Counted from the stretch's first letter, positions 1-6,838 are shown. The stretch is DNA of 33,466 nt from Candidatus Latescibacterota bacterium (GCA_018335915.1 JAGXRL010000156.1:1-33466); one strand, 5' to 3'. The notes: generated by a model not told the origin, from the sequence alone. Numbers and translations: made by a program.

Positions 1-1231
1 GGTACATCGACTTAATCAGCAATGCTAAGCCGGCAACACAAGGAGCAGAAAATGAAGTGCCGTCCGGCGCATAATAAGCATTATTATTGGTCGTAGTCAA
101 AACTCCGGTGCCAGGTGCCGTGACATCAACCCAGGATGCATAATTGGATTCATAACCGCCACCCCAGTTTGAGCGCATATCATTTGCATCTGAAGCCGCG
201 CAGGCAATGACATTATTATAACAAGCCGGATAACGAGGCCCGCCGTAAGAATATTGATTACCAGCCGAACCAGTCAGGACACATCCGCTTTGCCAGGCAT
301 ATTGGATTGCGTTGTCTTTGGGAGCATAATAAGAAGAACCGCCATAAGACATATTGATTACATTAACGCCCCGGGCAACGCCATAATATATCGAAGAAAT
401 CGCCTGTCCTATGTAAATACCGCCGCCAGAACCGGCTCGAACCGCAACCTGTTTGCAATTCCAGCCATAACTGGCAACGCCGATATTATTATTGGTGGTG
501 GCAACGATAACACCAGCACACATTGTTCCGTGGTCATCACCGCCTTCAGGAATCGGGTCAGGGTCGCTTGAAACAAAGTCATAACCGATAACATCGTCAA
601 TATAACCGTTACCATCATTGTCAATGCCATCAAGGTCTCCACCAGAACTAGCAGGCCAGGGGTCAAACAGGCCATTGCCATTAATATCTTCAGGAACATT
701 GACTTTAAAACTATATTTGAGGTCGTCATGATTATAGTCAATGCCCTGGTCGATTACCAGAACTGAGACCGCGGAGTTACCGGTTGTCGCGTCCCAAGCT
801 AAAGGTGCCTGGGTTTTATGTAAATGCCATTGGGAACTGAAATATGGGTCATTAGGAGTAAGGTCAACCGGCATGATTATATTGGGACCGGCAAATGCGA
901 CAGCCGGGTCGTTTTCAAAATCACGGACAACGGCATTGACATCAGTATTTTCATCAAAATAGAGCGAATATAACAAATCAAGGCTAAAACTTTTGGCTAA
1001 TTCATTTGGATTAGGGTCTTTAATCAATTTATTGAACCGGTCAATCTGCCATTTCTGGTTTAACTGGTCAATTGAAGAAACATTGGTTTGAACAATTCCG
1101 TCAGTTACTCTAAAGTTTATCTGTTCACGGTAGTGCTGATGAAACTGAATAATAATTTCACCAGGCAGGTAACTTTCACCGATTGCAATACCAGCAATCA
1201 GGATTATTGTTAATACAACTTTATTTAACAT
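1..1231 (-). CDS. Secreted subtilisin-like serine protease (S8), C-terminus beyond window
   Basis: This is an open frame of 410 codons reaching the window edge, so the C-terminus is missing; having no stop in the window, it is absent from the ORF track. It starts at an ATG with a clear SD (GGAGG, 6 nt away). The N-terminus (MLNKVVLTIILIAGIAIG) is a signal peptide, so the enzyme is exported. A propeptide-like stretch of about 120 residues follows. All three catalytic motifs of family S8 are visible in order: Asp in VIDQGIDYNHDD, His in GDDHGTMCAGV and Ser in GTSFSAPCVAGL. An Asp/Asn-rich insert between the Asp and His motifs (GDLDGIDNDGNGYIDD) resembles calcium-binding inserts of secreted subtilases. 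Extracellular proteolysis is the likely role; the substrate cannot be told. It is divergent from the lipoprotein at 1381. The ORF-track entries 254..571 and 409..741 are shadows of this gene. Confidence 0.93.
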   Translation of the reverse strand, partial: MLNKVVLTIILIAGIAIGESYLPGEIIIQFHQHYREQINFRVTDGIVQTNVSSIDQLNQKWQIDRFNKLIKDPNPNELAKSFSLDLLYSLYFDENTDVNAVVRDFENDPAVAFAGPNIIMPVDLTPNDPYFSSQWHLHKTQAPLAWDATTGNSAVSVLVIDQGIDYNHDDLKYSFKVNVPEDINGNGLFDPWPASSGGDLDGIDNDGNGYIDDVIGYDFVSSDPDPIPEGGDDHGTMCAGVIVATTNNNIGVASYGWNCKQVAVRAGSGGGIYIGQAISSIYYGVARGVNVINMSYGGSSYYAPKDNAIQYAWQSGCVLTGSAGNQYSYGGPRYPACYNNVIACAASDANDMRSNWGGGYESNYASWVDVTAPGTGVLTTTNNNAYYAPDGTSFSAPCVAGLALLIKSMY

Positions 1232-1266
1232 TTCACGCCTCCGTTATTTGTGAATATAGTAATCAT
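1225..1266 (-). CDS. Candidate leader peptide (13 codons) overlapping the protease start
   Basis: A short ORF (MITIFTNNGGVKC, then TAA) begins exactly 7 nt downstream of the protease promoter's -10 hexamer, where transcription should start. It reads out of frame through the protease SD and stops 4 nt inside the protease gene, overlapping its ATG. The geometry suggests a leaderless upstream ORF that brings ribosomes to the SD-led protease start. No homology supports the peptide; the claim rests on position and on two similar cases in this window (8990 and 9318). Confidence 0.35.
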   Translation of the reverse strand: MITIFTNNGGVKC

Positions 1267-1273
1267 AATAAAT

Positions 1274-1302
1274 ATTATCACTTGATTTGATATAAAAGTC
1301 AA
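1274..1302 (-). promoter_or_regulatory. Sigma70-type promoter for the protease gene
   Basis: On the minus strand TTGACT (1297-1302) is followed by a 17-nt spacer and GATAAT (1274-1279). An ATG lies 7 nt further on, opening the 13-codon upstream ORF. The protease ATG is about 43 nt downstream of the -10. Confidence 0.6.
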
Positions 1303-1327
1303 GATAATTGTAACCATGTAAATAACC

Positions 1328-1358
1328 TTGACAATTTACACTTTTAAATTATTATAAC
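1328..1358 (+). promoter_or_regulatory. Candidate promoter for the GyrI-like lipoprotein gene
   Basis: TTGACA (1328-1333) is followed by TTATAA/TATAAC (1352-1358) with an 18-19 nt spacer. A leader of about 17-22 nt would carry the SD AAAGGAG 8 nt before the ATG at 1381. This is the one strong promoter-proximal gene here with a conventional leader and no upstream ORF. Confidence 0.45.
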
Positions 1359-1380
1359 ATATAAGAAAGGAGTACTGTTT

Positions 1381-1935
1381 ATGCACAAATTTTTAACGAT
1401 TGTTATGATAGTCGGATTAATACTCAACTGCGGTGGTCCGAAAAAAGAGGCATCGGTGAAAACAGCAGAGTTCACAGCAGAGATCAAGATGGTGGAACCA
1501 GTGAGTGTTGCTTCGCTCGAACGGATGGGACCTTATCAGGAATTTGGCAAAACCATGAGCGAATTGTTTAATTGCACAATGGAACGACAAATTGTACCAA
1601 CCGGCGCACCGTTTGGTATTTATTATGACGATCCATCACAAACCAAACCAGAATCGACCCGCTATGAAGTTTGTCTGCCGGTCAGCCCAGAAATCAGAGG
1701 CGATAAACTCGTGAGTGTAAAAACTTTGCCAGGCAGCGAGGTCGCATGGACAATTCACACTGGTGCCTATGACAATATCAGCTCGACTTACGAAAAACTA
1801 ACCAAATGGGTTGATGAGCAGGGTTATCTTGTAAATGGTCCGGTACGAGAGATATATTTAAACGACCCAGGCACAGTGCCAAAAGAATCACTCAAGACGG
1901 AAATTCAATTCCCGGTCATTAAGAAAACAGAATAA
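1381..1935 (+). CDS. Lipoprotein with GyrI-like (AraC effector-binding type) domain
   Basis: A 184-residue protein with a short hydrophobic N-terminus ending in a lipobox (LILNC, Cys17), so it is probably an exported lipoprotein. After a short linker, residues about 30-182 show the layout of the GyrI-like small-molecule-binding domain. These include the opening strand (EIKMVEPVSVASLERMGPYQ), the middle segment FGIYYDDP and the repeated half with a WTIHTGAYDNISSTYEKL helix. Such domains usually bind small ligands inside the cell, as in AraC-family effector domains, SbmC/GyrI and relatives; a lipid-anchored version would act in the periplasm. The SD is AAAGGAG with good spacing. A strong terminator hairpin follows, so it is probably monocistronic. 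The ligand is unknown. Confidence 0.85.
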   Translation: MHKFLTIVMIVGLILNCGGPKKEASVKTAEFTAEIKMVEPVSVASLERMGPYQEFGKTMSELFNCTMERQIVPTGAPFGIYYDDPSQTKPESTRYEVCLPVSPEIRGDKLVSVKTLPGSEVAWTIHTGAYDNISSTYEKLTKWVDEQGYLVNGPVREIYLNDPGTVPKESLKTEIQFPVIKKTE

Positions 1936-1944
1936 GGATTTATA

Positions 1945-1976
1945 AGCGGAGCGTAATCTGCGGCTCCGCTTTTCTT
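1945..1976 (+). terminator. Rho-independent terminator after the GyrI-like lipoprotein
   Basis: A perfect 8-bp stem, AGCGGAGC (1945-1952) with GCTCCGCT (1963-1970), has a 10-nt loop and is followed by TTTCTT. It starts 10 nt after the lipoprotein stop and ends where rimI begins, so rimI probably needs its own promoter. Confidence 0.8.
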
Positions 1977-1988
1977 ATAATGGTTTGC

Positions 1989-2429
1989 GTGAAAATCGAG
2001 CCGATGACGAGTCAGGACTTAGACCAGATTATTTTGATTGAGAAACAGAGTTTTAAGATTCCCTGGCAGCGGAGTTTTTTCGAATATGACCTGAAGCAAA
2101 ATAACCGTTATTGTCTGGTTGCAAAAGAGAACGATATTGTTTTAGGTTATGCCAATGCCTGGCATTTTGCAGATGAGATGCAGCTGGCAAATATCGCGGT
2201 GAAAAAAGAGCAGCGCAAACAGGGTGTCGGCAGCCGTTTATTACAAGAGGTCGTAAATATTGCCCAAGAAAACCAGTGTCAGAGCATTATTTTAGAAGTC
2301 AGGATATCTAATACGGCTGCCCAATACATGTATGAGAAATTCGGATTTAAATCGATTTTTGTGAGAAAACGATATTATCCGGATGGGGAAGAGGCGATTG
2401 TTTACAAGAAGAGTCTAAAGAAAAATTAG
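1989..2429 (+). CDS. rimI: Ribosomal protein S18-alanine N-acetyltransferase (RimI-type GNAT)
   Basis: A GNAT-fold acetyltransferase of about 146 residues, the usual size of RimI, which acetylates the N-terminal alanine of ribosomal protein bS18. Visible signs are the N-terminal motif DLDQIILIEKQSFKIPW, the IAVKKEQRKQGVGSRLL acetyl-CoA loop (R/QxxGxG/A type), LEVRISNTAAQYMYEKFGF and the closing RKRYYPDGEEAIVY, all typical of RimI. The ORF track starts at ATG 1980. I prefer GTG 1989, which gives the normal start MKIEPM and lies exactly 7 nt after a TATAAT at 1976-1981; there is no SD for either start. No good -35 is seen, because it would fall inside the terminator. The stop overlaps that of the convergent nitroreductase by 4 nt (TTAG). 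Confidence 0.88.
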   Translation: MKIEPMTSQDLDQIILIEKQSFKIPWQRSFFEYDLKQNNRYCLVAKENDIVLGYANAWHFADEMQLANIAVKKEQRKQGVGSRLLQEVVNIAQENQCQSIILEVRISNTAAQYMYEKFGFKSIFVRKRYYPDGEEAIVYKKSLKKN

Positions 2430-2941
2430 AATTTATCAGTGGAGATTATTTCTGATAAAGGTTTGCGGGGTTTTGGTTCGGGCGTCTGGTCCGGGTAACC
2501 GAGCGGGGTCAGAGCAATAACCTTGACATCTTCAGGTATATTTAAGATGCGTTTGACTTCTTTTTCTTCATAAGCGCCAATCCAACAGGTACCCAAACCT
2601 TCATTCGTCGCAGCAAGCATAATATGTTCCAGGGCGATTGCGAGGTCAACCGGATAAGAGCTCCAATAGCCGCCCATTCTGCACCAGGCAATTTTTTCTA
2701 AAGCAACTGCACAGATAACAACCGGTGCCTGACCAATAAATTCCTGATTACGGCAGGCCGCGACAAGCTGTTTTTTTATTTGGGCGTCTTTAACAACAAT
2801 GAATTTCCAGGGCTGGATGTTTTTTGCCGAAGGGGCTAATCGACCGGCATCGAGAATTCTTTCCAGAACTGGTTCTGGAATCGGGTCGGATTTATATTTA
2901 CGAATGCTTTTGCGTGATTTGATTACTTCGTAGAATTCCAT
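2426..2941 (-). CDS. Nitroreductase-family flavoprotein
   Basis: A 171-residue FMN-dependent nitroreductase-like oxidoreductase. The N-terminal SRKSIRKYKSDPIP binds the FMN phosphate, followed by GRLAPSAKNIQPWKFIVV. Later come the dimer/flavin region LAIALEHIMLAATNEGLGTCWIGAY and the closing LTPLGYPDQTP, as in the short clostridial/archaeal-type nitroreductases. It probably acts in the cytosol with NAD(P)H; the substrate is unknown. The ATG lies only 12 nt downstream of the tRNA-Arg 3' end on the same strand and has no SD, so its mRNA is probably made by co-transcription with, and processing away from, the tRNA. It converges on rimI with overlapping stop codons. Confidence 0.9.
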   Translation of the reverse strand: MEFYEVIKSRKSIRKYKSDPIPEPVLERILDAGRLAPSAKNIQPWKFIVVKDAQIKKQLVAACRNQEFIGQAPVVICAVALEKIAWCRMGGYWSSYPVDLAIALEHIMLAATNEGLGTCWIGAYEEKEVKRILNIPEDVKVIALTPLGYPDQTPEPKPRKPLSEIISTDKF

Positions 2942-2953
2942 AAAATTTAGAGA

Positions 2954-3026
2954 GCGCCCGAAGTGATTTGAACACTCGACCTGCGGATCCGGAATCCGCT
3001 GCTCTATCCAACTGAGCTACGGGCGC
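2954..3026 (-). tRNA. tRNA-Arg (anticodon CCG)
   Basis: On the minus strand this gives a full cloverleaf of 73 nt before the discriminator. The acceptor stem GCGCCCG/CGGGCGC is perfect. The D arm is GCTC...GAGC, the anticodon arm is GCGGA-TTCCGGA-TCCGC with anticodon CCG, and the T arm is GAGTG-TTCAAAT-CACTT with one G-U pair. CCA is not encoded, and the next base is U, which is unusual for the arginine discriminator (normally A or G). It follows directly on the T-tract of the upstream hairpin. The nitroreductase starts 12 nt after its 3' end. Confidence 0.95.
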
Positions 3027-3078
3027 AAAAAGCAATAGTGCGTGACTCGCTTTTCAGTATTGCCACACACTATTGCTT
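3027..3078 (-). terminator. Long-stem hairpin with T-tract between the mS38-like gene and tRNA-Arg
   Basis: On the minus strand a 15-bp stem (one G-U pair) forms between 3064-3078 and 3030-3044, with a 19-nt loop and TTTTT immediately after. It begins 8 nt after the mS38-like stop codon and abuts the tRNA 5' end. It reads as an intrinsic terminator, but could also be a processing structure, since no separate tRNA promoter is evident. Confidence 0.65.
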
Positions 3079-3086
3079 GAATATTA

Positions 3087-3182
3087 CTACCGTAACTTCT
3101 TCTTATGACGATTAGATTTACGGCGTTTCTTAAACTTATGTCGTTTTATTTTTCTGAGTTTGCGTTTTCTTCCACAAGGCAT
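3087..3182 (-). CDS. Tiny basic ribosomal protein of the AURKAIP1/COX24 (mS38/bS22-like) family
   Basis: A 31-codon ORF, too short for the ORF track: MPCGRKRKLRKIKRHK then FKKRRKSNRHKKKLR. The pattern KRxxHKxKKRxxxNRHKKK is the hallmark of the AURKAIP1/COX24 domain. That domain is found in mitochondrial small-subunit protein mS38, in about 30-residue annotated proteins of Bacteroidota and relatives, and in the actinobacterial small-subunit protein bS22. More than half the residues are Lys or Arg, as expected for an rRNA-embedded peptide. An SD (AAAGGA, 5-6 nt before the ATG) supports translation. It lies downstream of the HU gene, with a possible terminator between them, and is followed by a strong hairpin. 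Function is inferred from family resemblance only. Confidence 0.85.
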   Translation of the reverse strand: MPCGRKRKLRKIKRHKFKKRRKSNRHKKKLR

Positions 3183-3226
3183 ATTTTTCCTTTACCACGA
3201 AAGCACGAAGTACCATAAAGCGTACG

Positions 3227-3252
3227 AAAAAGAGAACTCGTTTTGTGCTCTC
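3227..3252 (-). terminator. Possible intrinsic terminator after the HU/IHF gene
   Basis: On the minus strand GAGAGC pairs with GTTCTC (one G-U) around a 9-nt loop, followed by TTTTT. It starts 10 nt past the HU stop. The stem is short, so it may only attenuate transcription into the mS38-like gene. Confidence 0.45.
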
Positions 3253-3262
3253 GAAAATTTCA

Positions 3263-3553
3263 TCACTTCTTGGCGATTTTTGCTTTTAAGTTTTTACCCG
3301 GCTTGAATACCACGACCAAACGCGGTGGTATATGCAAGGGCACGTTTGTTTTCGGATTGCGGCCGACTTTGGGCTTGCGGAGTTTGGTGCGAAAGACACC
3401 AAAATCACGGAATTCAACCCGGTTACCGCTTAATAGTGCTTTGGAAACTTCATCGAGAAACATCTGGCAGATTGTCAAGACATCAGTCCGGGCAATGCGC
3501 GGTTTGAATTCTTTCGAAATCTTCTCGACGATGTTGTATTTTGTTAATGTCAT
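3263..3553 (-). CDS. HU/IHF-family DNA-binding protein
   Basis: A 96-residue protein with the full bacterial histone-like fold. The N-terminal helical body starts TKYNIVEKISKEF, the central turn is VEFRDFGVF, and the DNA-inserting beta arm carries GRNPKTNVPLHIPPR (compare GRNPQTG in HU). The arm ends with VVVFKPGKNLKAKI. The Ile-Pro-Pro in the arm and the length are nearer to IHF-like homodimers than to classic HU, but I cannot decide between them. It bends and compacts DNA in the nucleoid. It follows fmdB by 11 nt in the same transcription unit and has a strong SD (GAGGGGGAT), as expected for an internal cistron. Confidence 0.93.
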   Translation of the reverse strand: MTLTKYNIVEKISKEFKPRIARTDVLTICQMFLDEVSKALLSGNRVEFRDFGVFRTKLRKPKVGRNPKTNVPLHIPPRLVVVFKPGKNLKAKIAKK

Positions 3554-3564
3554 TTATATCCCCC

Positions 3565-3780
3565 TCACTTACAGGTGCTACAATTCTGTGAAGAGCAACT
3601 GGTACAAGAACTAGTGCTGACTTTTTTATCAGTACCAGCAACTCCGAACAAAGAAACTAATTTATTTATTTTTTTGCTGCCACACCTGGAACAACAAATT
3701 TGTTTTGCATCATTTGAGTTAAATACCAATTCTTCAAATGATTCTTTACATTCAAGGCAGACATAGTCATACAAAGGCAT
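3565..3780 (-). CDS. FmdB-family zinc-ribbon protein
   Basis: A 71-residue protein beginning MPLYDYVCLECKESFEELV, the standard FmdB/CxxC_CXXC_SSSS domain. The zinc ribbon is formed by CLEC and CSRCG. A second cysteine-rich tail (CTSC...CSTCK) is common in this family. FmdB was named as a putative regulator of formamidase; for most members the role is unknown. It is the first gene of a unit with the HU-like gene. The ATG lies 7 nt after a TATACT -10 box with no SD, so the mRNA looks leaderless. Confidence 0.88.
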   Translation of the reverse strand: MPLYDYVCLECKESFEELVFNSNDAKQICCSRCGSKKINKLVSLFGVAGTDKKVSTSSCTSCSSQNCSTCK

Positions 3781-3787
3781 AAGAGTT

Positions 3788-3816
3788 AGTATATACTAAT
3801 AAGTAATATTTGTCAA
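3788..3816 (-). promoter_or_regulatory. Promoter of the fmdB-HU unit, leaderless geometry
   Basis: Minus strand: TTGACA (3811-3816), 17-nt spacer, TATACT (3788-3793), then 7 nt to the fmdB ATG. The predicted +1 falls on or next to the A of the ATG. Confidence 0.75.
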
Positions 3817-3824
3817 TTAAAAAT

Positions 3825-5063
3825 TTATTCATATCTTAGAGCATCAATTGGATTAAGCTGGGCCGCCCGGTTTGCCGGGTAGATGCCAAAGAAAATTCCG
3901 ACCGCAGCGGAAAAACCGATACCTAAGAATACGGTCCAGACCGGCACTGCCGCAGACAGGGGTGAAACCGCACTGACAATTTTACCAATGCCAACTCCAA
4001 GCAAGGTGCCGATAATACCGCCGATAATCGAAAGCATAACCGCTTCGAAAAGAAACTGATACAGTATATTGCGGGTCGAGGCACCGACTGCTTTGCGCAA
4101 GCCGATTTCACGGGTGCGTTCACTGACCGCAACGAGCATAATATTCATAATCCCGATACCGCCGACCAATAAAGAGATTGCGGCAACGCCGATCATCACG
4201 ATGAAAGCAATATTGCTGATATTTTTGTAGATTTCTCTCAAACTTTCCTGGGTATTGATACCAAAATCATCAGGTTTATCATAACCGAGCCCGCGCCGGC
4301 GGCGCATCAGTTCCCGAATCTGGTCAATCGCGGGTTCGAGATGCTTAGCGCTTTTGGGCAAGACCTGAATCGAAATACCGCTGAATACGGCCTGCATGCC
4401 AATCGGTTTCGGGAAAATTTTATTAAAAGTGGAGAGCGGAATGATTATGACATTATCCTGGCTCTGACCGAAAAAACTTCCTTTCCGACCGAGCACGCCA
4501 ATGATTAATGTTCGTTTTCCGTTGATATTGATATACTTTCCGACCGGGTCTTCAGTCGGAAAAAGATTGTCAACGATATAACCGCCAACACAGCAGACTT
4601 GCCCTTTGCGATTATAATCTTCCTGATTGATGAACCGACCCGATTCGATTGAATAGTTTGTCGTGTATTGCAGGTCGGGTGTCGAGCCGGTTACTTCAAC
4701 CTGCTTGGCGGTTCGACCCTGATAGTTCAAGGATGAGATATTCGCGTTTCTTTGCGGAGCGACTTTGTCAACCGCCGGCAGTCTGGCGATTGCCCAGGCA
4801 TCGTCAATCGTAATTTCTTTGCGCTTGGCAATTTCCTGGATATCCATTCGGCCAGTACCCCAGGAGAAACGCTGCACGAAAATCGTATTTGAGCCGAGCG
4901 ACTGAATCTGCTCTTCAACCGACCGGTTCAAACCCTGGACCAGCGAGAGAATCGCGATAATGGTCATGACACCGATGACAATGCCAAGAATCGTCAAAAA
5001 AGAACGGAGCCGGTGGGTTCTTAAAATATTAAATGAAGAACTGATTAAATCTTTTATGGTCAT
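3825..5063 (-). CDS. FtsX/MacB-type ABC transporter permease
   Basis: A 412-residue inner-membrane permease of the MacB/LolC type. One N-terminal helix (LRSFLTILGIVIGVMTIIAILSL) is followed by a large periplasmic MacB-core domain (about residues 50-270). Three C-terminal helices (IAFIVMIGVAAISLLVGGIGIMNIML, FLFEAVMLSIIGGIIGTLLGVGIG and VPVWTVFLGIGFSAAVGIFFG) form the FtsX domain, and SERTREIGLRKAVGA is its typical cytoplasmic coupling loop. Unlike E. coli MacB, the ATPase is a separate gene just upstream (3 nt gap), so translation is probably coupled; no clear SD is seen. Such permeases transduce ATP hydrolysis mechanically to a periplasmic adaptor and TolC rather than moving the substrate through the membrane themselves. 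The substrate is unknown. Confidence 0.93.
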   Translation of the reverse strand: MTIKDLISSSFNILRTHRLRSFLTILGIVIGVMTIIAILSLVQGLNRSVEEQIQSLGSNTIFVQRFSWGTGRMDIQEIAKRKEITIDDAWAIARLPAVDKVAPQRNANISSLNYQGRTAKQVEVTGSTPDLQYTTNYSIESGRFINQEDYNRKGQVCCVGGYIVDNLFPTEDPVGKYININGKRTLIIGVLGRKGSFFGQSQDNVIIIPLSTFNKIFPKPIGMQAVFSGISIQVLPKSAKHLEPAIDQIRELMRRRRGLGYDKPDDFGINTQESLREIYKNISNIAFIVMIGVAAISLLVGGIGIMNIMLVAVSERTREIGLRKAVGASTRNILYQFLFEAVMLSIIGGIIGTLLGVGIGKIVSAVSPLSAAVPVWTVFLGIGFSAAVGIFFGIYPANRAAQLNPIDALRYE

Positions 5064-5066
5064 CGG

Positions 5067-5741
5067 CTATTTAGTATCCTCAAGAATCTGACCGTCGAGC
5101 ATTTTTATCTGGCGACGGGCATAACCGGCAATATTCGGGTCATGTGTAACCAGAATTATCGTATTACCTTCCTGGGCAATTTCATTGAACAGAGTCATAA
5201 TTTCTTTGCCGGTTTTCGAATCCAGGTTGCCGGTCGGTTCATCGGCAAACACAACCTGGGGGTTATTTATTAAAGCACGGGCTACGGCAACCCGCTGCAT
5301 TTCACCGCCGGACAGTTCATTGGGACAATGGGTTTTACGGTGAGCAAGTCCGACCCGTTCTAATATCGCTTCGATTTTTTCATTTCGGATTCTCGAATCA
5401 ATGCCCGCATATAACAAAGGCAGTTCGACATTTTTCATGACCGTGACCCGGGGCAATAAATTGAAAGTCTGAAATACAAAACCGATTGATTGGTTTCTCA
5501 GGCGGGATAGCTCCAAATCAGAAAGACTGGTGACATCCGTATTTGACAACAAGTATTTGCCCGAAGTCGGAAGGTCGAGACAACCGAGCAGGTGCATGAG
5601 CGTTGATTTGCCAGAGCCAGACGGACCAGTAATTGCGATGTATTCACCGTTTTCAATGGCAAGGGAAACGCCGCGCAGAGCCTGGACAACATAGGTTCCG
5701 ATCGTATAGTGCCGGGTCAGGTTTTCGGTCTGGATTAACAT
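5067..5741 (-). CDS. ABC transporter ATPase, MacB/LolD type
   Basis: A 224-residue nucleotide-binding subunit. Walker A is GPSGSGKST (about residue 40), the Q-loop is in FVFQTFNLLPRVTVMKNVELPLLY, the signature is LSGGEMQRVAVARAL, Walker B with catalytic Glu is VVFADEPTGNLDS, and the switch His is in ILVTHDPNIAGYARR. FNLLPRxTVxxNVELPL is characteristic of the MacB/LolD/FtsE subfamily. It sits between the adaptor gene (2 nt upstream) and the permease gene (3 nt downstream) in one operon. It powers the permease by dimerising on ATP. Confidence 0.95.
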   Translation of the reverse strand: MLIQTENLTRHYTIGTYVVQALRGVSLAIENGEYIAITGPSGSGKSTLMHLLGCLDLPTSGKYLLSNTDVTSLSDLELSRLRNQSIGFVFQTFNLLPRVTVMKNVELPLLYAGIDSRIRNEKIEAILERVGLAHRKTHCPNELSGGEMQRVAVARALINNPQVVFADEPTGNLDSKTGKEIMTLFNEIAQEGNTIILVTHDPNIAGYARRQIKMLDGQILEDTK

Positions 5742-5743
5742 GC

Positions 5744-6838
5744 TTAATTTTGATTTGTCTTGGTGAATTTTACTTTGTCACCGTCTTTGAGCTTGGCGAG
5801 AATTTTATACGGACCGGTAATGACAATTTCACCGGGCTCGATGCCTTCGAGAATTTCCAGGTCAGTTTCACTGGCAATGCCGGTCTTGATTGCTTTGAGT
5901 TTGGCAGCATCTTTTTCAACCACAAAAACGGTCTGGGTTTCTTCGCCTTTGAGTTTTCTCCGGCCAGCCGACTGAATCGGTATCAAGAGAATACTGTCTT
6001 TTTCACTGGTTATGATTTCAGCATTGATCGACATGCCGGGACGCAGGTCAGGCGTGGTCTTATCGAGTTTGATTTCGACTTCAAAATCAGTTGCCTGGCT
6101 TACTCCGGCAAGCACGCTCTGTTTGGGCATATAACCGACCCGGCTGACCAGACCGGAAAAGGTCGTGTCTGGAAAAGCATCCATCCGGACAATTGCTCGG
6201 GCACTGGTCTTGACCAGCGGAACTTCGGTCTCATCAAGGTCGATAATGCCAATCATTTTTGACAAATCAGCAATGACCATTAAAACCGTGCCCGGATTAT
6301 TCATGGTGCCAATCATAACTGCTTCACCCTGCTCGATGTTGAGCTGGGTGACAGTACCGCTGATCGGCGCATGTATCATTGTTTTATGATAACTGTCTTG
6401 TGCTTGTTCAAGACGGGCTCGAGCAGTCCGATACGCGGCTTGGGCAGTTTCATAATTCTCAAGCGAAATCAGATTTTGAGAGTACAAAGTTTCGGTACGG
6501 ACAAATGCCTGAGCCGCCTGTTCAAACTGAACCTGAGCCAAATCCAAATTGGCTTTGGCGCTTTTCTGGTCGAGCACGCAGACAAGCTGTCCTTTATTTA
6601 CATAACCGCCTTCTTTGACATGCAGTTTTTCGACAATGCCCATGGTTTGTGCCTGAATATTGACCTGGGCTTCGGCTTTGAGTTGTCCGTCACCCGATAC
6701 TTTGGAAGTAATCGAGCCGTATTGAGCCGGCTTGGTTTCAACCAGGACGCCCTGCTCTTTAAAAACAAGATTCAAGACAATGATGATGATGATTAAAAGA
6801 ATCACGCCTAAGATAATAAATAATTTTTTCTTATTCAT
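5744..6838 (-). CDS. Periplasmic adaptor (HlyD/MacA-type membrane fusion protein)
   Basis: A 364-residue membrane-fusion protein. One N-terminal anchor helix (KLFIILGVILLIIIIIVLNLVF) is followed by the first half of a lipoyl/barrel-sandwich domain (GDGQLKAEAQVNIQAQTMGIVEKLHVKEG). A coiled-coil hairpin (about residues 105-150, ANLDLAQVQFEQAAQAF to ARLEQAQDSY) precedes the second lipoyl half (IHAPISGTVTQLNIEQGEAV), beta-barrel and membrane-proximal domains. The order matches MacA, which links the MacB-type permease to TolC. The start is supported by SD AAGGGG about 6 nt before the ATG. A 136-nt AT-rich gap separates it from the TolC-like gene, while the ATPase gene follows after 2 nt. Confidence 0.93.
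   Translation of the reverse strand: MNKKKLFIILGVILLIIIIIVLNLVFKEQGVLVETKPAQYGSITSKVSGDGQLKAEAQVNIQAQTMGIVEKLHVKEGGYVNKGQLVCVLDQKSAKANLDLAQVQFEQAAQAFVRTETLYSQNLISLENYETAQAAYRTARARLEQAQDSYHKTMIHAPISGTVTQLNIEQGEAVMIGTMNNPGTVLMVIADLSKMIGIIDLDETEVPLVKTSARAIVRMDAFPDTTFSGLVSRVGYMPKQSVLAGVSQATDFEVEIKLDKTTPDLRPGMSINAEIITSEKDSILLIPIQSAGRRKLKGEETQTVFVVEKDAAKLKAIKTGIASETDLEILEGIEPGEIVITGPYKILAKLKDGDKVKFTKTNQN

Noticed and set aside
254-741. ORFs 254..571 (+) and 409..741 (-) from the track
   Set aside because: Both lie inside the 410-codon subtilase frame, which carries the full catalytic triad; they are shadows.
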